Shown here: one piece after another, positions 1-11,330 of the stretch
Numbering within the stretch: the first letter of the stretch is position 1
Layout of the letters: each line of letters opens with the position of its first letter
Origin: Exiguobacterium sp. BMC-KP
GTDB lineage: Bacteria > Bacillota > Bacilli > Exiguobacteriales > Exiguobacteriaceae
DNA length: 41,536 nucleotides
Direction of reading: 5' to 3'
Assembly (NCBI RefSeq): GCF_001275385.1
Contig: NZ_LGIW01000017.1
Location: 1-41,536 of the forward strand
Program-made: the position numbers and the translations under genes
The notes under the pieces: generated by a model
The model's input: the letters and a program-made list of their open reading frames with translations, nothing else
Databases searched by the model: none
What the model was told of the DNA's origin: nothing

Positions 1-55
1 GAACGCCGAAAGTAGTTGGGGGCTTCCCCCTGTGAGGATAGGACGTTGCCAGGCA
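1..55 (+). rRNA. rrf: 5S ribosomal RNA, 3' end (partial)
   Basis: The first ~55 bases match the 3' part of Bacilli 5S rRNA. They contain the conserved GTAGTTGGG stretch, a C-rich/G-rich helix, and the terminal segment GAGGATAGGACGTTGCCAGG typical of 5S helix I/IV. The 5' half lies outside the window. The exact 3' end is uncertain by a few bases. RNase M5, encoded here by rnmV, would mature this RNA. Confidence 0.9.
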
Positions 56-58
56 CTT

Positions 59-90
59 GACCGATCTGCAGATTGCAGGTCGGTCTTTTT
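59..90 (+). terminator. Intrinsic terminator of the upstream rRNA operon
   Basis: A 12-bp stem (59-70 with 74-85, one G-U pair) and a 3-nt loop are followed by five T. It sits directly after the 5S 3' end and 34 nt before the yaaO start. Confidence 0.88.
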
Positions 91-124
91 GTGTAATCAT
101 TTTAGATGAAAAAGGAGTGTTTTC

Positions 125-1539
125 ATGAAACGCGAACTTCCTATTGTACATGCACTTCAGCGTCACTTAGATCGAACGCCGATCTCATGGCATGTTCCTG
201 GACATAAAAATGGAACACTGACATCTTTGCCAGACTTTTTTAAATGGGATGTTACAGAATTACCGGGTCTAGATGATTTTCATCATCCAGAAGAAGCCAT
301 AGCTGATGCGGTTTCTTTATTGCGACAGGTTTATAATGCACAAGCAAGTTATTTTCTCGTAAATGGCTCTACTGTTGGGAACTGGGCGATGCTTGCAGCT
401 ACAGCAACAAGAGGAGAGCGCGTTTATGTACAGCGTAATTCGCACAAATCCGTTTTTAATGCGTTGGAATGGCTCGGTATTGAACCAATATTTCTTGAAC
501 CTGACATTCATGAGGAAACAGGAATTAGCGGGCATGTTTCACGTGAAACATTAAAGGAAGCGTTTACGAAATATCCAGGAGGGGTTGGCGTTTTTATAAC
601 CTCTCCAACGTATTACGGAGAAGCAGCTGATATTGCATCGCTGATTGAGTTAACGATGTCATTTGGTATTCCTTTGCTAGTGGATGAAGCACACGGCGCT
701 CATTTTGGAAATTCGTTTGGTGTTCGCTCTGCTTTTGAACTAGGCGCAACTGCCGTCGTTCAGTCTGCTCATAAAACACTTCCCGCTCTGACAATGGGAG
801 CGTGGATGCACGAACGATTTACGGAAGACATGAGAAGAAGGTTAAAGCGCGCGCTACAAGCGTTTCAAACATCGAGTCCTTCTTATTTACTAATGGCTTC
901 GTTAGATTACGCACGTTTCTATCGAGAACAGTGGACAGTTGAAATCATGTCAGATATTCAGAGTAGTCACGATGCGTTTGTACAGAAACTTCAACGCTTC
1001 GACCATCTAACAGTCATTCGTTTTGACGATTGGTCACGGATGACACTAACGTATGAAGGATATACAGGAGACGCTTTGTTACAAGCGTTACGAATGGTCC
1101 AGCTCGATGCAGAGTTTGCCCTAGGAGATCATGTCGTATGTATTTTGCCACTACGTCGTTTGTCAAAGACTGAGCAGGAGGACTGGATAAATCGCGTCGA
1201 ACGAGCTATTCAAAATATGAAATTAGAAGGAATTCCCTCGAAAAGGTATATCGAGCAATCAATTATGGGTAAAATACAGGTATCTGCTTTAGCTTGTTCT
1301 TATGAACAGTTAGAACAAGCAACAGGTACGTTCCGTCATCTGGATGAGTGTATCGGTCACGTTTCACTAGAAACGATTATTCCGTACCCGCCAGGCATCC
1401 CGTTAATCGTCAGAGGAGAGTGCATCACGGCGGAACAGGTATTACGTTTACGACATTATCAAACCGTAGCCGTTCATTTGCAAGGGGGCGAACAATTGCA
1501 ACACGGAGCGTTACGCGTCATAGAGGAAGGGTTTGAAGT

Positions 1540-1543
<4 letters not shown>
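125..1543 (+). CDS. yaaO: Orn/Lys/Arg decarboxylase family protein (YaaO-like)
   Basis: A 472-residue PLP-dependent fold-type I enzyme of the Orn/Lys/Arg decarboxylase family, which makes polyamine precursors from basic amino acids. Visible signatures are the N-terminal HVPGHKNG motif, the cofactor-contacting VDEAHGAHFG (Asp187, His190) and the Schiff-base lysine in SAHKTLPA (Lys217). The length fits the short Gram-positive form without a wing domain. The start has a good ribosome binding site (AAAGGAGTG). Substrate (Arg, Lys or Orn) cannot be read from the sequence. It lies just downstream of an rRNA operon and overlaps tmk by 4 nt (ATGA). In B. subtilis csfB, xpaC and yaaN lie between the rRNA operon and yaaO; they are absent here. 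No clear promoter of its own is visible. Confidence 0.88.
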
Positions 1544-2503
<960 letters not shown>

Positions 2504-2504
<1 letters not shown>

Positions 2505-3496
2505 TGCAGACGTTTCATGAACTAGAGCAGACACAATCGGTCATTTCGACGATTCTTCAAAACTCGTTACGTAACGACCGAATCAATCACGCTTATATCT
2601 TCACCGGAGACTATGAGCCGCTTCTACTTGAAGCGGCTCACTTGTTCGCAAAGAGCCTTTTTTGTGAGGCGCCGGTCGATGTAGAGCCATGTGGTGTCTG
2701 TCGTAGCTGTCGGCGGATGGAAAGTGGTAACTTGGTCGATTATTATGAAATCGAACCAGATGGCGCAACCATCAAAAAAGAACAGATTCAGCAATTGATG
2801 CATGATCTCTCACTCCGAGGACTCGAAGGAGATCGTCAAATTTATGTTATTACTCAATCGCATAAGATGACACCTCAGGCAGCAAACAGCTTGCTGAAGT
2901 TCTTTGAGGAGCCAGGTGAAGGGAAAGTTGCCTTATTATTGACGAACCAACCTCAACTTCTTTTGCCGACGATTCGATCGCGGGGACAGTTATTAAGTTT
3001 TCGCCCAGCGGATCGTCAAATGATTGGAGCTGTTTTATCTGAGAAAACGGGACGGGACCACGAGTTGACGCAACTTGCGGCTCGCGTCTATCCAAAAGTC
3101 GAGGATGCGGAAGAAGCATTGCTCGAAGACTGGTTTGTAAATGCGCGAGCGTCAGTGTTACAATTGATGGAGGAATTAGCGAATCGTCCGGCTGATTTAC
3201 CGCTGTTCGTACAAGAGAAATGGATGGGACAATTCAAGAACCGTCAGGATGTCCGAATCGGTCTTGAACTCGTCACTTGTTTCTTCGAGGATGTCTTACG
3301 TCTGAAACTGAATCCGGCGTGGGAAGGTATGACCTATACGAATAGTAAACCCCAACTTGAACAGATGGGATCCAAGAGCCAGACGACGATCACCCGCTGG
3401 TTGCAAGCTGTGCTTGCTGCAGTCCGACGGGTCGAAGCGAATGTTAATCCCCAATTAACAGTTGAGCGTCTCATGTTTGACTTACAGAAAGGGTAG
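2504..3496 (+). CDS. holB: DNA polymerase III delta' subunit
   Basis: A 330-residue clamp-loader delta' subunit, part of the complex that loads the beta clamp during replication. The zinc module is present (Cys54, then PCGVCRSC with Cys63, Cys66 and Cys69). The order HAYIF, Zn module, IQQLMHDLSLRG and LLKFFEEPGEG is that of AAA+ delta'/tau proteins. The usual P-loop after HAYIF is replaced by TGDYEPLLLEA, so it should not bind ATP itself, as is known for delta' subunits. The sensor-1 SRC motif reads SRG (TIRSRGQ, about residues 157-160). It sits in a replication cluster with tmk and yabA, and starts on the last base of the darA stop codon. Confidence 0.95.
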
Positions 3497-3502
3497 AGCG
3501 AC

Positions 3503-4333
3503 ATGCTAGAAGTAGTAGGCGTTCGCTTTAAAGAAGCGGGCAAAATTTATTATTTTGCACCTGGACAAGAGTCATTATCACGAGGACAAGCAGTCATCGT
3601 TGAGACGGTACGGGGCATTGAATATGGCGAAGTGGTTATCGCCGATAAACAAATGGACGAAGAAGATGTGGTGTTACCACTGAAATCCATTCTTCGAATT
3701 GCTGACGATAAAGATGCAATGATCGTCCGCGAAAATAAAGTCGCAGCGCTTGATGCGCATGCGGTATGTGTCGAGAAAATCCGCGAACATAAACTCGATA
3801 TGAAATTGGTCGATGTCGAGTACACGTTTGACCGCAATAAGGTCATCTTCTATTTCACGGCTGAAGGACGTGTCGACTTCCGTGAGTTGGTGAAAGATTT
3901 AGCGGCTGTCTTCCGGACGCGCATCGAACTCCGTCAAATCGGTGTTCGAGATGAAGCGAAGTTACTGGGAGGCATTGGTCCGTGTGGTCGTGTCTTATGT
4001 TGTTCGTCTTTCCTCGGTGAGTTCGAGCCAGTCTCGATCAAGATGGCAAAAGATCAAAATCTCTCATTGAATCCGACGAAGATTTCAGGCGTATGTGGAC
4101 GGTTGATGTGCTGTCTGAAATACGAGAACGATACGTATGAAGAGATGCGTCGTGACTTGCCGGATTACGGAAAACGTTTGACGGTACCTGAAGGCGAAGG
4201 ACGCGTCGTTGGATTGAACATTCTCGATCAAGTCGTTCAAATCGAGCTGAAAGATCGTTCCCGCGTCTTAACGTATTCGATGGAAGAACTATTGTCCGTC
4301 GGTGCCGTAAAACCAAAACGACCAAAAGAATAA
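3503..4333 (+). CDS. ricT: RicT/YaaT PSP1-domain protein
   Basis: A 276-residue PSP1-domain protein orthologous to B. subtilis YaaT (RicT). There it joins RicA and RicF in an Fe-S-containing complex that influences Spo0A phosphorylation, competence, biofilm formation and RNase Y-dependent mRNA processing. The conserved cysteine-rich core is present: [13 protein letters not shown] followed by [14 protein letters not shown], which supply the cluster ligands. It lies 6 nt after holB with the ribosome binding site AGAAAGGG inside the holB end, so the two are probably co-transcribed. Its retention in an apparent non-sporulator argues for the RNA-processing role. That last point is an inference. 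Confidence 0.95.
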   Translation: MLEVVGVRFKEAGKIYYFAPGQESLSRGQAVIVETVRGIEYGEVVIADKQMDEEDVVLPLKSILRIADDKDAMIVRENKVAALDAHAVCVEKIREHKLDMKLVDVEYTFDRNKVIFYFTAEGRVDFRELVKDLAAVFRTRIELRQIGVRDEAKLLGGIGPCGRVLCCSSFLGEFEPVSIKMAKDQNLSLNPTKISGVCGRLMCCLKYENDTYEEMRRDLPDYGKRLTVPEGEGRVVGLNILDQVVQIELKDRSRVLTYSMEELLSVGAVKPKRPKE

Positions 4334-4347
4334 CGGGGTGCATACGC

Positions 4348-4692
4348 GTGGAGAGAGTCGATAAAAAAGAAATCATTACGCGTGTCGATGCGATTGAGCA
4401 ACAGATTCATTTGCTGACTGAGCATCTGAGCGTGTTAAAAGATCAGCTAGCTTACATGATGGAAGAAAACCAACACCTGTACCTGGAAAATCATCATCTT
4501 CGGGAAAAAGTCGAACGTGATGAACAACAGCCGGTCACGGAAGCCGAAGAAGCGGAAGCGGGCGTCGGCGCAGGCTACGATAATCTCGGACGTTTGTATC
4601 AGGAAGGATTCCACATCTGTAACTTGCATTATGGACAAGTACGAAAAGACGGTGATTGTCTCTTCTGCTTATCCATGTTAACGAAACATTGA
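4348..4692 (+). CDS. yabA: Replication initiation control protein YabA
   Basis: A 114-residue protein that in B. subtilis binds DnaA and the beta clamp (DnaN) to limit re-initiation. The N-terminal ~55 residues form a leucine- and glutamate-rich coiled coil used for tetramerisation. The acidic middle is a linker. The C-terminus has the zinc-binding set HICNLHYG...CLFC (His, Cys, Cys, Cys). The start codon is GTG with GGGGTG as ribosome binding site. It is followed at once by a terminator, so it closes the tmk-darA-holB-ricT-yabA unit. Confidence 0.95.
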   Translation: MERVDKKEIITRVDAIEQQIHLLTEHLSVLKDQLAYMMEENQHLYLENHHLREKVERDEQQPVTEAEEAEAGVGAGYDNLGRLYQEGFHICNLHYGQVRKDGDCLFCLSMLTKH

Positions 4693-4694
4693 GA

Positions 4695-4724
4695 GGCTGA
4701 CTTCTACATGAGTCAGTCTTTTTT
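4695..4724 (+). terminator. Intrinsic terminator after yabA
   Basis: The arms GGCTGACT and AGTCAGTC (8 bp, one G-U) enclose the loop TCTACATG and are followed by a run of seven T. The upstream ATG of the trmN6 frame at 4708 falls in this loop, which argues against using it as a start. Confidence 0.85.
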
Positions 4725-4743
4725 TCGGAAAGGAAGGCATCAC

Positions 4744-5481
4744 ATGTTTGAACTATTACCAGACGAACGACTTGATTACCTCTTAGGACAAGAAGGGAAA
4801 ATCATTCAAAGTCCATCCGTCTTTTCCTATTCACTCGATGCGGCACTGCTCGCACGGTTTGCATGGGTTCCAATTCAACAGGGACGGATTGCTGATCTCT
4901 GTTCTGGAAACGGTGCGATCCCACTCTTTTTGTCTTACCGGACGAAAGGGCAGATCACGGGTCTTGAGATTCAACCGCGACTAGCGGAGATGGCACGACG
5001 TAGCATCCACTTGAATGAGCTGAACGATCAAATCGAGATGATTGAAGGCGACGTGAAAGAAGCGGGAGCGCGTCTCGGATACGGGATTTATGACGCGGTC
5101 ACGTGTAACCCACCCTATTTTTTAGCAAACGAGACATCGAATCAAAACCAGAGTGAACATTATACGATCGCGAGGCATGAAGTTCTATGTACGCTCGAAG
5201 ACTGTATCCGCGGTGCAGCTGATTTATTGAAGCAAGGCGGAAAAGCAGCGTTCGTCCATCGTCCGGAACGATTGCTCGATATTGTTACCTTGATGCGGAC
5301 CTATCGTCTTGAACCGAAGCGGATGCAATTGATTTATCCAAAAGCAGGTAAAGAAGCGAATATGCTGTTGATCGAAGGAATCAAGGACGCAAAACCTGGG
5401 CTGAAGGTCCTTCCACCCTTCATCGTCTATGAAGCAGATAATTCGTATGCCGCACAGATGAAGGAACTATTCGATGTCTGA
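4744..5481 (+). CDS. trmN6: tRNA1(Val) A37 N6-methyltransferase family (TrmN6/YabB)
   Basis: A 245-residue SAM-dependent methyltransferase of the TrmN6 (YfiC/YabB) family, which methylates N6 of adenine 37 in tRNA. The SAM-binding loop is IADLCSGNGAIPL, and the N6-adenine catalytic motif NPPYF is at residues 122-126. I start the gene at ATG 4744, which has AAAGGAAGG upstream. A longer in-frame ATG at 4708 lies in the yabA terminator loop and has no ribosome binding site. Its end overlaps yazA by 8 nt. The exact tRNA substrate in this organism is not shown by the sequence. Confidence 0.9.
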   Translation: MFELLPDERLDYLLGQEGKIIQSPSVFSYSLDAALLARFAWVPIQQGRIADLCSGNGAIPLFLSYRTKGQITGLEIQPRLAEMARRSIHLNELNDQIEMIEGDVKEAGARLGYGIYDAVTCNPPYFLANETSNQNQSEHYTIARHEVLCTLEDCIRGAADLLKQGGKAAFVHRPERLLDIVTLMRTYRLEPKRMQLIYPKAGKEANMLLIEGIKDAKPGLKVLPPFIVYEADNSYAAQMKELFDV

Positions 5482-5728
5482 GCATGCGGTCTATATCGTC
5501 CGTTGCCAAGATGATACGTACTATACAGGTTACGCAGTGGACGTCACGCAACGAGTTGCGACACATAATGCAGGCAAGGGTGCAAAGTATACGCGTGCCC
5601 GTCTGCCGGTCGTGCTCGTACATCAGGAGGCATTCGCGACGAAGTCAGAGGCAATGAAGCGGGAATATGCGATTAAACAATTAACACGTTCACAAAAAGA
5701 ACGGCTGATTCAAGGAGGAAGCTCATGA
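5474..5728 (+). CDS. yazA: GIY-YIG domain protein (YazA/UPF0213 family)
   Basis: An 84-residue single-domain member of the GIY-YIG superfamily (UPF0213, YazA/YhbQ). The N-terminal pair is VYIVRCQDDTYYTGYA, i.e. YIV...YTG. The conserved Arg in VTQRVATHN and the Glu in KREYAIK complete the family pattern. E. coli YhbQ has reported weak nuclease activity; the biological role is unknown. It overlaps trmN6 by 8 nt and rsmI by 4 nt (ATGA), so it is translated from the trmN6-yazA-rsmI message. The conserved grouping with two RNA methylases is suggestive only. Confidence 0.93.
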   Translation: MSEHAVYIVRCQDDTYYTGYAVDVTQRVATHNAGKGAKYTRARLPVVLVHQEAFATKSEAMKREYAIKQLTRSQKERLIQGGSS

Positions 5729-6582
5729 AAGCGACGAGTAGCTATCAACAGCAAGGAACAGGACTCTATATCGTCCCGACACCAATCGGTAATTTAGAAG
5801 ACATGACATACCGGGCCGTCCGAATCTTGCAGGAATCGGATATCGTCGCAGCAGAAGATACACGCCAGACGATGAAACTATTTCGGCATTTTTCAATTGA
5901 GACGAAACTTGTCAGTTACCATGAACATAATAAACAAACGAGCGGAGAACGACTACTCGCCGATTTGCAGTCAGGAAAACAAATCGCTCTCGTCTCAGAC
6001 GCCGGTATGCCCGGTATCTCGGACCCAGGAAGTGATTTGATTCGCCAAGCGATCGCAGCCGACATTCCTGTCATCGTTTTGCCGGGTGCAAATGCTGCGT
6101 TAACGGCGCTTGTTGCATCGGGTCTATCGACAGAACGCTTTTTGTATTACGGCTTTTTACCACGGAAGAAAAAAGAACGGCGCGAAGAGTTGGAGCAAGT
6201 GAAATACGAAAAGGGAACACTCGTCTTTTATGAAGCACCGCATCGATTGAAAGAGATGTTGCAAGGAATCGAAGAAGTACTTGGTGATCGCCACGTGACG
6301 TTAGCTCGGGAATTAACGAAACGGTATGAAGAATACATTCGTGGAAGTGTGAGTGAATTACGCGCTTGGGCAGCAGAAGACGTTCGGGGCGAGTTCGTCG
6401 TTCTCGTTGAAGGATCAAACGAAGATCGACCGGATGCGGTCATCCAAGAGAGTGATCCACTCGAGCAAATCCGCCGGTATATCGAAGAAGGCGAAAAGCC
6501 GAATGCGGCGTTGAAGCGTGTGGCGAAGGAGCGCGGACTGGATCGTCAGGAATTGTACCTCGCGTTTCACGAAGCAGATTAA
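5725..6582 (+). CDS. rsmI: 16S rRNA (cytidine1402-2'-O)-methyltransferase
   Basis: A 285-residue RsmI (YabC) enzyme. It 2'-O-methylates C1402 in the 30S P site and has a tetrapyrrole-methylase-like fold. Signatures are LYIVPTPIGNLEDMTYRAV at the N-terminus, AAEDTRQT, the SAM-site segment VSDAGMPGISDPG, and YGFLPRKKKER. Full length. Its ATG overlaps the yazA stop, and the preceding AAGGAGG is a strong ribosome binding site. It ends at a terminator shared with the convergent abrB. Confidence 0.97.
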   Translation: MKATSSYQQQGTGLYIVPTPIGNLEDMTYRAVRILQESDIVAAEDTRQTMKLFRHFSIETKLVSYHEHNKQTSGERLLADLQSGKQIALVSDAGMPGISDPGSDLIRQAIAADIPVIVLPGANAALTALVASGLSTERFLYYGFLPRKKKERREELEQVKYEKGTLVFYEAPHRLKEMLQGIEEVLGDRHVTLARELTKRYEEYIRGSVSELRAWAAEDVRGEFVVLVEGSNEDRPDAVIQESDPLEQIRRYIEEGEKPNAALKRVAKERGLDRQELYLAFHEAD

Positions 6583-6585
6583 AAA

Positions 6586-6611
6586 AAGGAAGCCCCGTCT
6601 GGAGCTTCCTT
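6586..6611. terminator. Bidirectional terminator between rsmI and abrB
   Basis: An 11-bp stem (6586-6596 with 6601-6611, one mismatch) with loop GTCT. A-rich sequence on the left and T-rich on the right let it act on both strands. It separates two convergent genes spaced by 35 bp. Confidence 0.8.
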
Positions 6612-6617
6612 CGTTGT

Positions 6618-6914
6618 TTATTCGTTGCTTGCGTAATGACGATCGAGGAAATCTTTTAATTCAACGAGAACGCGTTGTGCGCCATCTGGTGAAAGAATCA
6701 ACTTACCATCAGCCAATTTAAAGTTATCTTCTGATACTTCACCTGTAACTTGGCAAGTCATGTTTGGTTTATATTTTTTAAGGATGATCTGTTCGTTATC
6801 GACATAGATCTCGAGGGCATCCTTTTCTGCGATTTGAAGTGTACGGCGTAATTCGATTGGAATTACGACACGACCGAGCTCGTCTACTTTACGTACAATA
6901 CCTGTTGATTTCAT
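6618..6914 (-). CDS. abrB: Transition-state regulator AbrB
   Basis: A 98-residue AbrB protein, a DNA-binding global regulator of the growth-to-stationary transition. The N-terminal swapped-hairpin DNA-binding domain is intact (MKSTGIVRKVDELGRVVIPI, then ELRRTL and LEIYVDNEQIILKKY). The C-terminal multimerisation domain follows. B. subtilis AbrB is 96 residues. The ribosome binding site AGGAGG lies upstream on the minus strand (6919-6924). It is the only minus-strand gene in the window. Its promoter and a candidate Spo0A operator lie in the gap to metS. Paralogues such as Abh are alternatives, but the synteny (rsmI-abrB-metS) supports AbrB itself. Confidence 0.95.
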   Translation of the reverse strand: MKSTGIVRKVDELGRVVIPIELRRTLQIAEKDALEIYVDNEQIILKKYKPNMTCQVTGEVSEDNFKLADGKLILSPDGAQRVLVELKDFLDRHYASNE

Positions 6915-6961
6915 TTTGTTGTTCCTCCTTTGATGTCATGGATCTCTTTTTCTTTTGAAAA

Positions 6962-6978
6962 ATCGTCAAAATTCGACA
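6962..6978 (-). promoter_or_regulatory. Candidate tandem Spo0A boxes (0A boxes) at abrB
   Basis: On the minus strand, TGTCGAA and TGACGAT are separated by 3 nt, about +12 to +28 from the predicted abrB transcription start. The Spo0A box is known as TGNCGAA. B. subtilis abrB has a tandem pair at the same place, through which Spo0A~P represses abrB. The assignment here rests on motif and position only. Confidence 0.65.
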
Positions 6979-6995
6979 TCGTTTCTATAGAATGT

Positions 6996-7024
6996 AGAAT
7001 ACTAGACTTTCCAAAAGTAGTCAA
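6996..7024 (-). promoter_or_regulatory. abrB sigma-A promoter
   Basis: On the minus strand, TTGACT (7024-7019), a 17-bp spacer and TATTCT (7001-6996). The predicted transcription start is near 6989, about 75 nt before the abrB ATG. Confidence 0.8.
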
Positions 7025-7194
7025 CCAATCTGAATAGCTTGAAATCAAAATGTCATTTATTTCTCAAAAACCCCATATTTGAAACGATTTATTAATACAT
7101 TTTCCCTTTTTTAAGGAAATGAAACTATAGAGTGTGTTTTTTTGTAATTTGATGTCTGATGTCAAAAAATGTTTTGATTCGACAAAATACGAGT

Positions 7195-7224
7195 TTCGAC
7201 ATCAGCCCCGTAACAGCGTATAAT
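7195..7224 (+). promoter_or_regulatory. metS sigma-A promoter
   Basis: TTCGAC (7195-7200), an 18-bp spacer and TATAAT (7219-7224). A second TATAAT lies at 7229-7234. The -35 hexamer overlaps an exact TTCGACA (minus-strand 0A box). Confidence 0.65.
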
Positions 7225-7226
7225 AG

Positions 7227-9218
<1,992 letters not shown>

Positions 9219-9223
9219 AACCG

Positions 9224-9257
9224 ATGCCTGTGGACTTCATGTCACAGGCATTTTTTT
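9224..9257 (+). terminator. Intrinsic terminator after metS
   Basis: The arms ATGCCTGTG (9224-9232) and CACAGGCAT (9243-9251) are perfect, with a 10-nt loop, followed by a run of seven T. Confidence 0.88.
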
Positions 9258-9277
9258 AAAGAAGGAGTCGAATAGAT

Positions 9278-10045
9278 ATGTTAATCGATACACACACCCA
9301 TTTAAATGCAGACCAATTTGCAGACGATGTCCATGAAACAATCGAGCGAGCACGCGCGAACGGTGTTTCACCGATGATTGTCGTTGGATTCGACCATAAG
9401 ACGATTGATCGTGCGATGGAACTCGTCGAAGCGTATGACGATCTCTATGCAGTCATCGGTTGGCATCCCGTCGATTCGATTGACTTTGATGAAGAAGCCT
9501 ATCAAAAGGTTGAACGGTTGATGGACCATGAAAAAGTCGTCGCACTTGGAGAAATCGGTCTCGACTATCACTGGGATACGTCGCCGAAGGATGTACAGCA
9601 GGAAGCTTTCCGGAAGCAGATCCGTCTTGCGAAGCAGAAAAAGAAGCCAATCGTCATCCATAACCGGGAAGCGACGGAAGATACATTACGAATTCTCGAA
9701 GAAGAGGATGCAAAAGAAGTCGGTGGTATTTTGCATAGCTACAGTATGAGTGCTGAATTATTACCGCGTTGCCTGGCGATGAACTTCTACATTTCACTTG
9801 GTGGACCTGTTACGTTCAAAAACGCGAAGATGCCAAAACGTGTTGCCCAAGAAGTACCGCTCGATCGTTTACTCGTTGAAACGGATTGTCCTTACCTGAC
9901 ACCAACACCACACCGTGGCAAACGTAACGAGCCGGCCTACGTGCGATTCGTCGCAGAAGAGATTGCCCAACTACGTGGCATGATGTACGCCGACGTCGAA
10001 GCAGCAACGACTGAAAATGCAAAACGAGTCTTCCGTTTGCCATGA
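9278..10045 (+). CDS. tatD: TatD family metal-dependent DNase (YabD)
   Basis: A 255-residue TIM-barrel metallohydrolase of the TatD family, 3'-5' DNases linked to DNA repair and fragment clearance. Metal ligands are visible in order: DTHTHLN at the N-terminus, GEIGLDYHW, VIHNREA, LHSYSM and ETDCPYLTP. The ribosome binding site is AAGAAGGAG. It starts 20 nt after the metS terminator and overlaps yabE by 4 nt, so tatD-yabE form a unit. Which of several TatD paralogues it is rests on synteny (metS-tatD-yabE). Confidence 0.95.
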   Translation: MLIDTHTHLNADQFADDVHETIERARANGVSPMIVVGFDHKTIDRAMELVEAYDDLYAVIGWHPVDSIDFDEEAYQKVERLMDHEKVVALGEIGLDYHWDTSPKDVQQEAFRKQIRLAKQKKKPIVIHNREATEDTLRILEEEDAKEVGGILHSYSMSAELLPRCLAMNFYISLGGPVTFKNAKMPKRVAQEVPLDRLLVETDCPYLTPTPHRGKRNEPAYVRFVAEEIAQLRGMMYADVEAATTENAKRVFRLP

Positions 10046-11313
10046 TGCGTTCTCTGACATTCACAACAATTGGATTCAGCCTATTATTTATTGCAGCACT
10101 CATCTACGGAATGATGGATCATCCGCAAACCGTGACTGTCTTGATTGATGGGCGAGAACAGCAAATTGAAACGACAGCCAATTCCGTTTATGGCGCGCTC
10201 GAAGAAGCTGGCATTACGACGCGGGACAATGATGTGATTGAACCGGCGCTTAGTGCCGATTTGCCGAAAAAACGACTAATCGTCATTCAGCGGGCAAAAG
10301 AAATCACACTGATCATGGGGTACGGAGAGTCACGTCGCGTTCGAACGCAAGCACGCCAAGTGAAGGATTTGCTTGCGGAACGAGGTATCAAGAAAGCAGA
10401 TACCGATGATATCTATCCGTCATCTGACGCTGTCTTAACGAACGGAATGACAGTTCGGTACCGGGAAGCGTTTCCCGTTGATCTCGTCGTCGGTGGAAAA
10501 GCACGACAAATCTATACGTATGAGACGTCAGTCCGGGAATTATTAGCACGGGAAGGCGTTCGGCTCCAAAAGGAAGACCGAGTTGCACCGGATCCGGACA
10601 CTCGTGTAACAGAAGGAACGATGATCACAGTTAATACGACCCGACGTGCGACATTGACTCAGGATCAACTCGTCCCGTTTGAGATTGAAGAGGTGGAAGA
10701 CCCGACTCTACCGGAAGGCGAGCAACTGGTGACGACATCTGGTCGTCCAGGTGTCCGAACGAAGAAGTATCAATTGACGCTCGCTGACGGTCTCAGTAAA
10801 GAGAAAAAGCTGATTGGTGATCAAGTGACACAGACACCCGTCAAACAAGTCGTCAAAGTGGGGACAAAACCAGTCGAGAAATCTACCGAAGCACCTGTCT
10901 TTAACGAAGAGCAAGCGACGAATCCACTAACTGAAACACCAAAAGCGGATGCGGACCTTGATTTTTCAAGTGCGAAGAGTTTGATGGTCGAAGCAACAGC
11001 GTATACGAACGACCCAGCTTCAAACGGTAGTCGTTTGTACGATGGTCGTGCGTTGACAGCGACAGGATATGACGTGACCGATACGATTTCATATCAAGGA
11101 TTGCCGATCATCGCGGTTGATCCGAAAGTCATTCCACTTGGAACGAAGGTCTACGTCGAAGGAATTGGTCTAGCAATTGCCCTTGATACAGGTGGAGCCA
11201 TTAAAGGCAATAAGATTGACGTTTTAGTCGATGGTGAACAAAAAGCGAAGACGTTTGGTCGAAAACAACTACAAGTCTGGGTCATTCCTGGTGCAACGGA
11301 AGCGGACACGTGA
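10042..11313 (+). CDS. yabE: YabE-like cell-wall protein: DUF348 x3, G5, 3D domain
   Basis: A 423-residue exported protein resembling B. subtilis YabE, a putative peptidoglycan-active, resuscitation-factor-like protein. Residues ~4-25 are a hydrophobic signal/anchor segment. Three DUF348 repeats follow (starting with VTVLIDGREQQIETTANSV, then ITLIMGYGESRRVRT and VDLVVGGKARQIYT). A G5 domain covers ~195-275. The C-terminal 3D (three-aspartate) domain has VDPKVIPLGTKVYVEG and ALDTGGAIKGNKIDV, a double-psi barrel likely to act as a lytic transglycosylase. Its start overlaps the tatD stop (ATGATG), so either ATG 10042 or ATG 10045 is possible by position, but only 10042 is in frame. Confidence 0.92.
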   Translation: MMRSLTFTTIGFSLLFIAALIYGMMDHPQTVTVLIDGREQQIETTANSVYGALEEAGITTRDNDVIEPALSADLPKKRLIVIQRAKEITLIMGYGESRRVRTQARQVKDLLAERGIKKADTDDIYPSSDAVLTNGMTVRYREAFPVDLVVGGKARQIYTYETSVRELLAREGVRLQKEDRVAPDPDTRVTEGTMITVNTTRRATLTQDQLVPFEIEEVEDPTLPEGEQLVTTSGRPGVRTKKYQLTLADGLSKEKKLIGDQVTQTPVKQVVKVGTKPVEKSTEAPVFNEEQATNPLTETPKADADLDFSSAKSLMVEATAYTNDPASNGSRLYDGRALTATGYDVTDTISYQGLPIIAVDPKVIPLGTKVYVEGIGLAIALDTGGAIKGNKIDVLVDGEQKAKTFGRKQLQVWVIPGATEADT

Positions 11314-11330
11314 CGCTTCCTTGTTTTTTT
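11298..11330 (+). terminator. Intrinsic terminator overlapping the yabE stop codon
   Basis: The arms GGAAGCG (11298-11304) and CGCTTCC (11314-11320) with a 9-nt loop are followed by a T-rich tail. The 5' arm and loop are the last codons of yabE, so terminator and coding end are shared. Confidence 0.8.
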
